A DNA stretch of 64,000 bases from Azospira restricta (GTDB lineage Bacteria; Pseudomonadota; Gammaproteobacteria; Burkholderiales; Rhodocyclaceae), in assembly GCF_016858125.1 (NCBI RefSeq), contig NZ_CP064781.1, positions 1,993,501 through 2,057,500 on the forward strand, read 5' to 3'. Numbering within the stretch: position 1 is the stretch's first letter; each line of letters begins with the position of its first letter. The notes beneath the pieces are model-generated. The model worked only from the letters and a program-made list of their open reading frames with translations, ran no database searches and had not been told where the DNA came from. This document shows positions 41,496 through 53,594 of this stretch, piece by piece. The position numbers were made by a program, and so were the translations under genes.

Positions 41496-42212
41496 TTACT
41501 TCTGGGTGCCGATGATTTCGATGTCGACGCGGCGGTCGGGCTGCAGGCACTGGATCAGCGCCTTGGTCTTCTTGTCGCCCTTGCACTCCTTGCCGGTCTT
41601 CGGCTGCTTCTCGCCCTTGCCTTCGGTGTAGACCTTGTTGGCTTCGATGCCCTTGCTCACCAGGTAGGTCTTGACGGCGGCGGCGCGCTTCTCGGACAGC
41701 TTCTGGTTGTAGGCGTCGGAACCGAGGCGGTCGGTGTGGCCGACGGCGATGATGACTTCCAGGTTCAGCGCGCCGGACTTGGCGACCAGGTCATCCAGCG
41801 ACTTCTTGCCTTCCGGACGGAGGACGGCCTTGTCGAAGTCGAACAGCGCGTCGGCGGCCAGCGTGATCTTGGCGGCGGCGGGCTTCGGCGTCGGCTTGGC
41901 GGCGGGGGCGGCCGGAGCGGCAGCCTTCGGCTCGCACTTCTCCTTCGGCAGCAGGTCCTTGTCGCAGGCACAGCCGGCCGGGTCGTTGGCGGCAGCGGCC
42001 GGCGTCCAGAAGCCGGTGCGCCAGCACAGGCCCTTGCCCGACGAGGTCGGGGCGACGGTGCCGTTGGCTTCGTGGCCGCTGCGGGCGACTTCGCCGCGTC
42101 CGTCGATGACATAAACGCGATCGGCGGCCGTCTGCGCTTGCGCGGCAGCGGCGCCCAGACCCATGGCGGCCGCGACAACGACCATCAGGGATTGCTTGGC
42201 GATTTTCTTCAT
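41496..42212 (-). CDS. OmpA-family protein, paralogue 1
   Basis: 238 residues. A signal peptide (1-26) precedes a Cys-containing N-terminal region ([34 protein letters not shown]), a Pro/Ala linker and an OmpA C-terminal peptidoglycan-binding domain (about 120-235; [34 protein letters not shown]). There is no beta-barrel, so it is a periplasmic or outer-membrane-attached linker. A second copy lies 1.5 kb upstream. It ends in its own terminator. Confidence 0.9.
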   Translation of the reverse strand: MKKIAKQSLMVVVAAAMGLGAAAAQAQTAADRVYVIDGRGEVARSGHEANGTVAPTSSGKGLCWRTGFWTPAAAANDPAGCACDKDLLPKEKCEPKAAAPAAPAAKPTPKPAAAKITLAADALFDFDKAVLRPEGKKSLDDLVAKSGALNLEVIIAVGHTDRLGSDAYNQKLSEKRAAAVKTYLVSKGIEANKVYTEGKGEKQPKTGKECKGDKKTKALIQCLQPDRRVDIEIIGTQK

Positions 42213-42275
42213 TCGTTTCCCTCGTTTAGTGATTGGACAGCCAGTATCGGGCCGCAAACAACGCCGAAACCCTTG

Positions 42276-43604
42276 TCAGGACTGGTGCGCGCGCGGACAA
42301 ATTCTAGTTTGCCATATCGCTGCGAGATTTTCCAAGTCCTTTTTCAAAAAACCGCTCAGGGTGTGGTTTTCCAGCATCATTTGCCCGGCAACCCAGACGT
42401 GGCTGACGTTTTCCCTTCCGGCAACATAAACCATGTGCGATTCGGGGGCATAGCAGGGGGCGAGCGCCGGGTCGTCGAGGCTGACGGCGCAGAGGTCGGC
42501 CGACTTGCCGGCGACGAGCGAGCCGATCTCGCGGTCGAGGCCGAGGGCGCGGGCGCCGCCGAGCGTCGCGGCGTGCAGCGCCTGGTGCGCGTTCATCGCT
42601 CTGGCGTCGCCGCTGGCACCCTTGGCCAGCAGCGCCGCCAGGCGCATCTCGGTGAACAGGTCGAGGCGGTTGTTGCTGGCGGCGCCGTCGGTGCCGATGC
42701 CGACGTTGACGCCCTGCGCGAGCATCGCCGTCACCGGCGCGATGCCGCTGGCGAGTTTGAGGTTGGAGGTCGGGCAGTGTGCGACCGAGGCGCCTTCGGC
42801 GGCGAGCAGCGCGATTTCGCCCGGGTCGAGATGCACCGCGTGCACGGCGATCAGGTTGGGGCCGACGACGCCCAGCCGGCGCAGCCGCTCCAGCGGTCGC
42901 ATGCCGTAGCTGCGCAGGCTCTCGTCGATTTCGGCCTGCGTCTCGTGGACGTGCAGGTGCACCGGCAGGTCGAGCTCGCCGGTCAGCGTGACGATGCGCT
43001 CGAAGCTGCGGTTGCTGACGGTATAGGGCGCGTGCGGCGCCAGCGCGAAATGCAGCAGCGGCTGGTCGCGCAGCGCGTCGCGCGCGGCCAGCCCCTTGGC
43101 CAGGTAGTCGTCGGCGTCGGCGGCGTAGTTGGTCGGGAACTCGAGCAGCGGCAGGCCGATCACCGCGCGCATGCCGGAGGTGGCGACGGCGCGTGCTGCG
43201 GCCTCCGGGAAGAAGTACATGTCGTTGAAGCAGGTGATGCCGCCGCGCAGCATTTCGGCGCAGGCGAGCAGCGTGCCGTCGTGCACGAACTCGGCCGAGA
43301 CGTGCCTGCCCTCGGCCGGCCAGATGTGCTCCTGCAGCCAGGTCATCAGCGGCGTGTCGTCGGCGAGCCCGCGCAGCAGCGTCATCGCCGCGTGGCAGTG
43401 CAGGTTGACCAGGCCGGGCAGCAGCACGTGCCGGTCGAGCGTTGTTTCCCGGCGCGGCGCGAAGCGCTCGGCCGCGGCCGCCGCCGGCAGCACGGCGATG
43501 ATGCGGCCGCCGTCGACGGCAACGGCGTGGTTGTCGAGGATCGTTCCGGCCGGTTCGATCGGGATGATCCAGCGGGCGCGGATCAGCAGGTCGATGCTTT
43601 CCAT
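42276..43604 (-). CDS. TRZ/ATZ-family amidohydrolase (MtaD/SAH-deaminase-like)
   Basis: 442 residues. Metal-dependent amidohydrolase motifs: LLPGLVNLHCHAAMTLLRG (HxH, about 60-78), HLHVHETQAEID, AVHAVHLDPGEI and GTDGAASNNRLDL. These match S-adenosylhomocysteine/5-methylthioadenosine deaminases and the wider TRZ/ATZ family. Deamination of a purine nucleoside is the likely reaction, not proven. It is often near ubiG-gph in related genomes. Here it lies between the two OmpA-family copies. Confidence 0.85.
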   Translation of the reverse strand: MESIDLLIRARWIIPIEPAGTILDNHAVAVDGGRIIAVLPAAAAAERFAPRRETTLDRHVLLPGLVNLHCHAAMTLLRGLADDTPLMTWLQEHIWPAEGRHVSAEFVHDGTLLACAEMLRGGITCFNDMYFFPEAAARAVATSGMRAVIGLPLLEFPTNYAADADDYLAKGLAARDALRDQPLLHFALAPHAPYTVSNRSFERIVTLTGELDLPVHLHVHETQAEIDESLRSYGMRPLERLRRLGVVGPNLIAVHAVHLDPGEIALLAAEGASVAHCPTSNLKLASGIAPVTAMLAQGVNVGIGTDGAASNNRLDLFTEMRLAALLAKGASGDARAMNAHQALHAATLGGARALGLDREIGSLVAGKSADLCAVSLDDPALAPCYAPESHMVYVAGRENVSHVWVAGQMMLENHTLSGFLKKDLENLAAIWQTRICPRAHQS

Positions 43605-43632
43605 GGCCTCTCCCGGGGCTTGGGTTGGGGAC

Positions 43633-43659
43633 AAAAAACCCCGCCGGAGCGGGGTTTTT
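43633..43659 (-). terminator. Rho-independent terminator after the second OmpA-family gene
   Basis: A CCCCGC/GCGGGG stem with a 4-base loop is flanked by A6 and T5, so it can work from either strand. It lies 25 bases after the minus-strand stop of the OmpA-family gene. Confidence 0.85.
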
Positions 43660-43684
43660 GCGAGTCTTTCGGGTGTGCCCCCGA

Positions 43685-44404
43685 TTACTTCGGATCGGCG
43701 GTGACGTCGATCGTCACGCGGCGGTGCGGCGCCAGGCATTCGACCAGCTTCTTCTTCGGCAGCGTGTCGTCGCACTTCGGCACGCCGGTCGCCGGTTGCG
43801 TCTTGCCGGCACCCATCGTTTCGATCTTGTCGGCCGGCATGCCCTTCGACACCAGGTAGGCCTTGACCACTTCGGCGCGCTTCTCCGAGAGCTTCTGGTT
43901 GTATTGCTGCGAGCCGAGGCGGTCGGTGTGGCCGGTGACCAGCACCTGGCGGATCGGGCCGACGTCCTTCAGCTTGGCGAAGACTTCGCGGTCGATCGCC
44001 GCCTTGCCTTCGGGCTTGAGGACCGCCTTGTCGTAGTCGAAGAGTTCCTTGGCCGAGATGGTGATGGCCTTCTTCGCTGCCGGAGCAGGCGCTGCGGCCG
44101 GGGCGGGCGCCGGGGCGGGAGCGGCCTTCGGCTCGCATTTCTCCTTCGGCAGCAGGTCCTTGTCGCAGGCGCAGCCGGCTGCGTCGTTGGCGGCGGCGGC
44201 CGGCGTCCAGAAGCCGGTGCGCCAGCACAGGCCCTTGCCCGACGAGGTCGGGGCGACGGCGCCGTTGGCTTCGTGGCCGCTGCGGGCGACTTCGCCGCGG
44301 CCGTCGATGACGTAGATGCGGTCCGTCGCCTGGGCCTGGGCCACAGCCGCCGCGGCGAAGAGGCCGATGGCGGTAAGTGATTGAGCGATGAATTTGAGTT
44401 TCAA
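43685..44404 (-). CDS. OmpA-family protein, paralogue 2
   Basis: 239 residues. The start is TTG at 44402-44404 with AGGAGG 8 bases upstream; translation begins (M)KLKFIAQSLTAIGLF, a signal peptide that aligns with the ATG-started paralogue. It has the same Cys-containing region and a lengthened Ala/Pro linker, then an OmpA domain ([34 protein letters not shown]). The N-terminal halves of the two copies are nearly identical in DNA while the C-terminal domains differ clearly. Confidence 0.88.
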   Translation of the reverse strand: MKLKFIAQSLTAIGLFAAAAVAQAQATDRIYVIDGRGEVARSGHEANGAVAPTSSGKGLCWRTGFWTPAAAANDAAGCACDKDLLPKEKCEPKAAPAPAPAPAAAPAPAAKKAITISAKELFDYDKAVLKPEGKAAIDREVFAKLKDVGPIRQVLVTGHTDRLGSQQYNQKLSEKRAEVVKAYLVSKGMPADKIETMGAGKTQPATGVPKCDDTLPKKKLVECLAPHRRVTIDVTADPK

Positions 44405-44627
44405 GATGACTCCTCCTGGATTGCCGTTAGTGTTTCGCATTTTCCGGCGGTGCTGTGCTGCGGATTTAAGCACGAAGTTTTGCGCAGCTTCAAGCATTTG
44501 TGCTTGGAAATTCAAGTACTGTTGCGCGAAAGACGGGCGGCGGGGCCGGGCTTCCGCGGCATGGTAGAATTCCCCGTTTCGCCAAGACGACAACATAAGC
44601 CGCCCTCAAGCGGCATCCGGACCCGAT

Positions 44628-47183
<2,556 letters not shown>

Positions 47184-47201
47184 CGCAAAGCAGGAGAAGA
47201 C

Positions 47202-48302
47202 ATGTCGCGCGTCTGGAATTTCAGCGCCGGCCCGGCGGTGCTGCCGGCGGAAGTGCTGGAGCAGGTCAAGGACGAACTGCTCGACTGGCACGGCGCCGGC
47301 TGCGGCGTCATGGAGATGAGCCACCGCGGCAAGGAGTTCACCTCGATCATCGAGGCGGCGGAAGCCGACCTGCGCGAGCTGCTGGGCATCCCCGCCAACT
47401 ACAGGGTGCTCTTCCTGCAGGGCGGCGCCACGCAGCAGTTCGCGCAGATCCCGATCAACCTGCTGCCGGCCGGCAAGTCGGCCGACTACCTGGTCACCGG
47501 CTCGTGGTCGAAGAAGGCGGTCAAGGAGGCGCAGCGCGTCGTTGCCGGCACCGCCAATGTGCGCGTCGCCGGCAGCACCGAGGCGAGCGGCTTCACGCGC
47601 TTCCTCGATGCCGGCGAGATCGACCTCGATCCGAACGCGGCCTACCTGCACCTGTGCACCAACGAGACGATCCACGGCGTCGAGATCGATTGCGCGCGCC
47701 TGCCGGCAACGGCGGTGCCGATCGTCGCCGACCTCAGCTCGCACATCCTGTCGCGTCCGGTCGACGTGTCGAAGTACGCGCTGATCTACGCCGGCGCGCA
47801 GAAGAACGTCGGCCCCTCCGGCGTGACGCTGGTGATCGTCCGCGAGGACCTGCTCGGCCGTGCGCCGGCGACGATTCCGACGGTCATGGACTACGCGGTG
47901 ATGGCCGAGAACGGCTCGATGCTGAACACGCCGCCGACCTTCGCCATCTACGTCTCGGGCCTCGTCTTCCAGTGGCTGAAGCGCCAGGGCGGGCTGGCCG
48001 AGATGGAGAAGATCAACGCCCACAAGGCCGAGCTGCTCTACGCCTGCATCGACGGGAGCGAGGGTTTCTACCGCAACCCGGTGCGCGTCGCCGACCGCTC
48101 GCGGATGAACGTGCCGTTCACGCTGGCGCGCTCCGAGCTCGACGCCGACTTCCTGGCCGAAGCGAAGGCCGCCGGACTCGTTTCGCTGAAGGGCCACAAG
48201 TCGGTCGGCGGCATGCGCGCGTCGATCTACAACGCGATGCCGACCGACGGCGTGCGCGAGCTGGTGGCGTTCATGGACGATTTCCGGAAGCGCAAGGCAT
48301 GA
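47202..48302 (+). CDS. serC: Phosphoserine aminotransferase
   Basis: 366 residues. FSAGPAVLP start, SHRGKEF, and the PLP-binding Lys201 in YAGAQKNVGPSG; C-terminal RASIYNAMP. It makes phosphoserine for serine synthesis and also acts in pyridoxal phosphate synthesis. AGGAGA precedes the ATG, 18 bases after gyrA. The stop overlaps the pheA start (ATGA). Confidence 0.96.
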   Translation: MSRVWNFSAGPAVLPAEVLEQVKDELLDWHGAGCGVMEMSHRGKEFTSIIEAAEADLRELLGIPANYRVLFLQGGATQQFAQIPINLLPAGKSADYLVTGSWSKKAVKEAQRVVAGTANVRVAGSTEASGFTRFLDAGEIDLDPNAAYLHLCTNETIHGVEIDCARLPATAVPIVADLSSHILSRPVDVSKYALIYAGAQKNVGPSGVTLVIVREDLLGRAPATIPTVMDYAVMAENGSMLNTPPTFAIYVSGLVFQWLKRQGGLAEMEKINAHKAELLYACIDGSEGFYRNPVRVADRSRMNVPFTLARSELDADFLAEAKAAGLVSLKGHKSVGGMRASIYNAMPTDGVRELVAFMDDFRKRKA

Positions 48303-49390
48303 GCGACGACCTGCAGAAGGAACTGGGCGTCGTCCGCGACGAGATCGACGCCATCGACGCGCAGCTGCTCGAGCTGCTGAACCGGCGCGCGCGTTGCGCG
48401 CAGCAGGTCGGCGAGATCAAGGCGCGCCACGGCGAGGCCGGTTTCATCTACCGGCCGGAGCGCGAGGCGCAGGTGCTGCGCCGCATCCAGGGCCTGAACC
48501 CGGGGCCGCTGTCGAACGAAAACGTGACCTGGCTGTTCCGCGAGGTGATGTCGACCTGCCTGTCGCTCGAACAGCCGTTGTCGGTGGCCTTCCTCGGCCC
48601 GCTCGGGTCGTTTACCGGCAGCGCCGCGACCAAGCATTTCGGCCACGCCGCACGCCTGCTGCCGCAGTCGTCGATCGACGACGTCTTCCGCGAGGTCGAG
48701 GCCGGTCATGCGCATTACGCGGTGGTGCCGGTCGAGAACTCGACCGAGGGGGCGGTCGGCCGCAGCATGGACCTGCTGTTTTCGACGCCGCTGAAGATCT
48801 GCGGCGAGGTCGTGCTGCGCATCCACCAGAACCTGATGACGCGCGAGCCCTCGCTCGACCGGGTGACAAAGGTCTACTCGCACGCCCAGTCGCTGGCGCA
48901 GTGCCACGAGTGGCTGAATCGCAACCTGCCGAACGTGCCGCGCATCTCGGTCGGCAGCAACTCGCAGGCCGCCGAGCTGGCGATGCAGGAGGCGGGTGCC
49001 GCGGCGATCGCCGGCGAGGCCGCCGCCGAACGCTTCAACGTGCCGATCCTGGTCGCCAACATTGAGGACGAGCCGAACAACACGACGCGCTTCGTCGTCC
49101 TCGGCCGCTTCGATGCCGGCATCTCCGGCCGCGACAAGACATCGCTGATCATGTCGGCGCCGAACCGCACCGGCTCGCTGCACAACCTGCTGCTGCCGCT
49201 GGCCGAGGCCGGCGTGTCGATGACGCGGCTGGAGTCGCGGCCGGCGCGGCACACGTTGTGGGAATACGTGTTCTTCGTCGACATCGATGGTCACCGCGAC
49301 GAGCCGAAGGTGGCCAAGGCGCTGGCCGAGCTGCAGCAGCAGGCCGCCTACCTGAAGGTGCTCGGCTCGTATCCCGCTGCGGTCTATTGA
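48299..49390 (+). CDS. pheA: Chorismate mutase/prephenate dehydratase
   Basis: 363 residues. An AroQ-type chorismate mutase domain (1-90; VRDEIDAIDAQLLELLNRRA) is followed by prephenate dehydratase (about 95-275; FLGPLGSFTGSAA, NSTEGAVGRSMDLL, NTTRFVVLG). A C-terminal ACT domain (about 285-360) has ESRPARHTLWEYVFFVDIDGH, the phenylalanine feedback site. It makes phenylpyruvate. It is coupled to serC by a 4-base overlap. Confidence 0.96.
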   Translation: MSDDLQKELGVVRDEIDAIDAQLLELLNRRARCAQQVGEIKARHGEAGFIYRPEREAQVLRRIQGLNPGPLSNENVTWLFREVMSTCLSLEQPLSVAFLGPLGSFTGSAATKHFGHAARLLPQSSIDDVFREVEAGHAHYAVVPVENSTEGAVGRSMDLLFSTPLKICGEVVLRIHQNLMTREPSLDRVTKVYSHAQSLAQCHEWLNRNLPNVPRISVGSNSQAAELAMQEAGAAAIAGEAAAERFNVPILVANIEDEPNNTTRFVVLGRFDAGISGRDKTSLIMSAPNRTGSLHNLLLPLAEAGVSMTRLESRPARHTLWEYVFFVDIDGHRDEPKVAKALAELQQQAAYLKVLGSYPAAVY

Positions 49391-49423
49391 ATTTCCGCTG
49401 AACCCTTTTCCCGAGGTTAGTCC

Positions 49424-50512
49424 ATGTCCCTCATCGACCAGGCATTGCCCTACGTTCGCGCCATTTCGCCCTACCTGCCGGGCAAGCCGATCACCGAACT
49501 GGCCCGCGAGATGGGCATCCCGGTGGACAAGATCGTCAAGCTCGCCTCCAACGAGAACCCGCTGGGCATGAGCCCGAAGGCGAAGGCGGCGCTGGCGAAG
49601 GCGGTCGACTCGCTCGAACGCTACCCGGACGACTTCGACCTGAAGAAGGCGCTCGCCAACCACACCGGTCTCGGCACGGAGCGCATCGTGCTCGGCAACG
49701 GCTCGAACGACGTGCTCGACCTGGTCGCCCGCGTCTTCCTCGCGCCGGGCCGTTCGGCGGTGTTCGCGCAGCACGCCTTCGCCGTCTATCCGCTGGCGAC
49801 CTTGTCGACCGGCGCCGAGCTGATCGTCGTTCCTGCGAAGGATTTCGGCCACGACCTCGACGCGATGCGCGCGGCGATCCGCCCCGACACGCGCATCGTC
49901 TGGGTCGCCAACCCGAACAACCCGACCGGTACCTTCCTGCCCTACCCGCAGCTGAAGGCTTTCCTGCAGGCGGTGCCGGACGACGTCATCGTCGTCCTCG
50001 ACGAGGCCTACAACGAGTACCTGCCGCCGGCCGAGCGCGTCGATACCGTGGCCTGGCTGGCCGAGTTCCCGAATCTGGTGATCACCCGCAGCTTCTCCAA
50101 GATCTACGGCCTGGCCGGCCTGCGCATCGGTTACGCGCTGGCGTCGGCCGAGATCGCCGACCTGATGAACCGCGTGCGGCAACCGTTCAACTGCAACAAC
50201 CTGGCGCTCGCCGCCGCCGTCGCCGCGCTCGACGACCACGAGTTCGTCGCGCAGAGCTACGTGCTCAACCGCAACGGCATGGAGATGATCATCGCCGGCC
50301 TGAAGCGCCTCGGTCTGTCGCACATCCCGGCGCACGGCAACTTCGTCACCTTCAAGGTGATGGACGCCGCCGGCGTCAACCAGCGGCTGCTCAAGCAGGG
50401 CGTCATCGTCCGCCCGATCGGCGGCTACGGCATGCCGGACTGGTTGCGCGTGACGATCGGCACCGAGGCCGAGAACCTGCGCTTCCTCGAGGCGCTGGAA
50501 AAGGCGCTCTGA
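49424..50512 (+). CDS. hisC: Histidinol-phosphate/aromatic aminotransferase
   Basis: 362 residues, fold-type I aminotransferase. It has KLASNENPLGMSPKA near the start, NPNNPTGTF, DEAYNEY and PLP-Lys226 in RSFSKIYGLAGLRIGYAL. The sequence is HisC-like, but its place between pheA and tyrA suggests it also, or mainly, transaminates phenylpyruvate, hydroxyphenylpyruvate or prephenate. The stop is 4 bases before tyrA. Confidence 0.92.
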   Translation: MSLIDQALPYVRAISPYLPGKPITELAREMGIPVDKIVKLASNENPLGMSPKAKAALAKAVDSLERYPDDFDLKKALANHTGLGTERIVLGNGSNDVLDLVARVFLAPGRSAVFAQHAFAVYPLATLSTGAELIVVPAKDFGHDLDAMRAAIRPDTRIVWVANPNNPTGTFLPYPQLKAFLQAVPDDVIVVLDEAYNEYLPPAERVDTVAWLAEFPNLVITRSFSKIYGLAGLRIGYALASAEIADLMNRVRQPFNCNNLALAAAVAALDDHEFVAQSYVLNRNGMEMIIAGLKRLGLSHIPAHGNFVTFKVMDAAGVNQRLLKQGVIVRPIGGYGMPDWLRVTIGTEAENLRFLEALEKAL

Positions 50513-50516
50513 GCGT

Positions 50517-51398
50517 ATGGCCGACTCACCCGAATTCGGCAAGGTCGTCGTCTTCGGCGTCGGCCTGATCGGCGGCTCCTTCGCGCTGGCGCTGAAGGCG
50601 GCCGGCGAGGTCGGCGAGGTGGTCGGCTTCGGCCGCAGCCTCGGCACGCTGACGCAGGCGCTCGAGCTCGGCATCATCGACCGCGTCGGCGCCAACCCGG
50701 GGCAGGAGGTGGCCGACGCCGATCTCGTGCTGATCGCGACGCCGGTCGGCCAGATGCCCGAGATCATGGCGCGCATCGCGCCCTACCTCGGGTCGGACAC
50801 GGTGGTCACCGACGGCGGCAGCACCAAGTCCGACGTCGTCGCCGCGGCGCGCGCGGCCTTCGGCGACCGGATCGGCCAGTTCGTGCCGGCGCATCCGATC
50901 GCCGGCGCCGAGCACAGCGGCGCCGCGGCCGCCAGGGCCGAGCTCTACCGCGAGCGCAAGGTGGTGCTGACGCCGCTGCCGGAGAACCCGGTGCTCAACG
51001 TCGCCCGCGTGCGCTCGGCCTGGGAGTGGTGCGGCGCGCAGATCTTCGAGCTGACGCCGGCCGAGCACGACCAGGTGTTCGCCGCGGTCAGCCATCTGCC
51101 GCACCTGCTGTCGTTCGCGCTGGTGCATGACCTCGCCGTGCGCGACAACCGCGAGCTGTACTTCACCTTTGCCGCGTCCGGCTTCCGCGACTTCACGCGC
51201 ATCGCCGCCAGCCATCCGGAGATGTGGCGCGACATCGCGCTCGCCAACCGCGAGGCCCTGCTCGGCGAACTCGACCGCTACCAGGCGCAGCTTGCCGAGA
51301 TGCGCGCGGCACTGGCCGCCAACGACGGCAAGCGTCTGGAAGAAATCTTCGACACCGCCCGCACCGCCCGCCGTGCCTGGGCGGAAGGAAACAAATAG
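50517..51398 (+). CDS. tyrA: Prephenate dehydrogenase
   Basis: 293 residues. An N-terminal Rossmann domain (VVVFGVGLIGGSFALALK, about 10-27) is followed by TDGGSTKSDVV, the conserved AHPIAGAEHSG and the helical dimer domain (HDQVFAAVSHLPHLLSFALV). It makes 4-hydroxyphenylpyruvate in tyrosine synthesis. No ACT domain is present, so feedback control by that route is absent. It belongs to the aromatic operon. Confidence 0.95.
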   Translation: MADSPEFGKVVVFGVGLIGGSFALALKAAGEVGEVVGFGRSLGTLTQALELGIIDRVGANPGQEVADADLVLIATPVGQMPEIMARIAPYLGSDTVVTDGGSTKSDVVAAARAAFGDRIGQFVPAHPIAGAEHSGAAAARAELYRERKVVLTPLPENPVLNVARVRSAWEWCGAQIFELTPAEHDQVFAAVSHLPHLLSFALVHDLAVRDNRELYFTFAASGFRDFTRIAASHPEMWRDIALANREALLGELDRYQAQLAEMRAALAANDGKRLEEIFDTARTARRAWAEGNK

Positions 51399-51484
51399 AG
51401 TTTAGGGGCTAGGGACTAGGGGCTAGAAAAGGCTTTTGCCAGCCCCCAGCCTCCAGCCCCTGGCCCCTCCGATAGGAAACGCTG
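51399..51484. repeat. Short palindromic intergenic repeat between tyrA and aroA
   Basis: Tandem GGGGCTAGGGACTAGGGGCTAG-like units (51405-51427) face CAGCCCCCAGCCTCCAGCCCC and GGCCCC (51440-51469), giving an imperfect long hairpin. Its composition is unlike the flanking genes. It leaves the aroA ribosome site GATAGGAAAC free. Confidence 0.55.
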
Positions 51485-53416
51485 ATGGAATTCCTCGATC
51501 TCCCGCCACTGCTCTCGGCGCGCGGCACCGTCCGCCTGCCCGGCTCGAAAAGCATCTCCAACCGCGTGCTGCTGCTGTCGGCGCTGGCCGACGGCGAGAC
51601 CGAGGTGCGCGACCTGCTCGCCTCGGACGACACGCACGTCATGCTGGAGGCGCTGAAGCAGCTCGGCGTCGGCATCCGCCATGAGGCCGGCGGCGTCGTT
51701 CGCGTCGCCGGCGTCGGTGGCCTGTTCCCGGTCAAGAGCGGCGACATCTTCCTCGGTAACGCCGGCACCGCGGTGCGTTCGCTGACTGCGGCGCTGGCCC
51801 TGGCGGGTGGGCAGTACAAGGTGTCCGGCGTGCCGCGCATGCACGAGCGGCCGATCGGCGACCTCGTCGACGGCCTGCGCCAGCTCGGCGCCGACATCGC
51901 CTACCTCGGCAACGAGGGCTTCCCGCCGCTGCAACTCAAGCCGGCGCAGATCAAGCCGGGCGGCGTGGTCAAGGTGCGCGGCGACGTCTCCAGCCAGTTC
52001 CTGACCGGCCTGCTGATGGCCTTGCCGCTGACCGGCGTCGAGACGACGGTCGAGGTCGTCGGCGAGCTGATCTCGAAACCCTACATCGAGATCACGCTGG
52101 CGACGATGGCCCGCTTCGGCGTGAACGTCGTCCGCGACGGCTGGCAGCGCTTCGTCGTGCCGGCCGGTAGCCGCTACCGTTCGCCGGGGACGATCTACGT
52201 CGAGGGCGACGCCTCGTCGGCCTCGTACTTCCTCGCGCTCGGCGCCATCGGCGGCGGTCCGGTGCGCGTCGAGGGCGTCGGCCGCGATTCGATCCAGGGC
52301 GACGTGCGCTTCGCCGACGCGCTGGCGCGGATGGGCGCGGTGATCGAGATGGGCGACAACTGGATCGAGGCGAAGGCGCCGGCCGGCGGCCTCACGGGCA
52401 TCACGCTCGACTGCAACCACATTCCCGATGCGGCGATGACGCTGGCGACGACCGCATTGTTCGCCGCCGGGCCGACGATGCTGACCAACATCGCCTCGTG
52501 GCGCGTCAAGGAGACCGACCGCATTGCGGCGATGGCGAAGGAGCTCCGGAAGCTCGGCGCCGAGGTCGAGGAGGGCGCCGACTACATCCGCGTGACGCCG
52601 GCGAAGGCGCTGTCGTCGCCGCCGGAAGGGATCGACACCTACGATGACCACCGCGTCGCGATGTGCTTCTCGCTCGCCGCGTTCGGCACCGCGCTGCGCA
52701 TCAACGACCCGAAGTGCGTGGCCAAGACCTTTCCCGACTACTTCGAGCGGCTGGCGACGGTGACCGAAGCCGTGCCGGTGATCGCCATCGACGGCCCGTC
52801 GGCCTCGGGCAAGGGCACCGTCGCCGCCTGCGTCGCCGCCGCGCTCGGCTGGCACTACCTCGATTCCGGGGCGCTCTACCGCCTCACCGCGCTGGCTGCC
52901 CGGCGCGCCGGCGTCGCCTGGGACGACGAGTCCGGCGTCGCGGCGGTCGCCGCCAGGCTCGACGTCGTCTTCGACGGCGAGTCGATCCGGCTGGCCGGCG
53001 AGGAGGTCGGCGAAGCCATCCGTACCGAGGAGATGTCCTCGGGCGCCTCGAAGGTCGCCGCCTTGCCCGCCGTGCGCGCGGCGCTGCTGTTCCGCCAGCG
53101 GCTGTTCCGCCGGGCACCGGGCCTGGTCGGCGACGGCCGCGACATGGGCTCGGTGGTGTTTCCCGATGCGAAAACCAAGGTTTTCCTCACGGCGAGCGTC
53201 GAGATCCGCGCCGAGCGACGCTATAAGCAGTTGATCGGAAAAGGGATTGAGGCTACAATTCAACCGATTTTGCAGGATTTGCGCGAACGCGACGAACGCG
53301 ACAGCCAACGCAGCGTGGCGCCGCTCCGGCAAAGTGACGATGCCGAACTGCTCGATACCTCGGCCCTGACCATCGACGAAGCGGTGGCCAAGGTGCTGGC
53401 TTGGGCGGCGTCGTAG
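51485..53416 (+). CDS. aroA-cmk: Fused EPSP synthase and cytidylate kinase
   Basis: 643 residues. Residues 1 to about 428 are 5-enolpyruvylshikimate-3-phosphate synthase ([59 protein letters not shown]). From about 430 to the end is cytidylate kinase ([14 protein letters not shown]-loop near 436-448, [20 protein letters not shown]). No stop or start separates them; the linker is only a few residues. In most bacteria aroA and cmk are separate neighbours before rpsA. Such fusions are known in some betaproteobacteria. Confidence 0.95.
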   Translation: MEFLDLPPLLSARGTVRLPGSKSISNRVLLLSALADGETEVRDLLASDDTHVMLEALKQLGVGIRHEAGGVVRVAGVGGLFPVKSGDIFLGNAGTAVRSLTAALALAGGQYKVSGVPRMHERPIGDLVDGLRQLGADIAYLGNEGFPPLQLKPAQIKPGGVVKVRGDVSSQFLTGLLMALPLTGVETTVEVVGELISKPYIEITLATMARFGVNVVRDGWQRFVVPAGSRYRSPGTIYVEGDASSASYFLALGAIGGGPVRVEGVGRDSIQGDVRFADALARMGAVIEMGDNWIEAKAPAGGLTGITLDCNHIPDAAMTLATTALFAAGPTMLTNIASWRVKETDRIAAMAKELRKLGAEVEEGADYIRVTPAKALSSPPEGIDTYDDHRVAMCFSLAAFGTALRINDPKCVAKTFPDYFERLATVTEAVPVIAIDGPSASGKGTVAACVAAALGWHYLDSGALYRLTALAARRAGVAWDDESGVAAVAARLDVVFDGESIRLAGEEVGEAIRTEEMSSGASKVAALPAVRAALLFRQRLFRRAPGLVGDGRDMGSVVFPDAKTKVFLTASVEIRAERRYKQLIGKGIEATIQPILQDLRERDERDSQRSVAPLRQSDDAELLDTSALTIDEAVAKVLAWAAS

Positions 53417-53594
53417 TCGTACCAGGGTGTCGCCCGATTTCCCTCGAGGACGCTTCCTTCGGTTTTGTTGATCCGGACGTGCCGGATTCGGCGAGCCGAA
53501 TGGGGCGTTTTTTCCCTTCCCGGGGAAGAAGAGGTCCGGCGACGGTCTTTAACTAACTGATTTACCGCAGTGATGCGGTGCAAGGAAGAAATCC
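53417..53594 (+). promoter_or_regulatory. Leader region of rpsA
   Basis: 178 bases without a gene. It holds an ATTCGGC-GA-GCCGAAT hairpin followed by GGGGCG and six T (about 53487-53512), which could end or attenuate aroA-cmk transcription. A second hairpin ACCGCA-GTGA-TGCGGT (53564-53579) lies directly before the AAGGAAG ribosome site. S1 is known to control its own translation; whether these hairpins serve that here is inferred. Confidence 0.45.
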
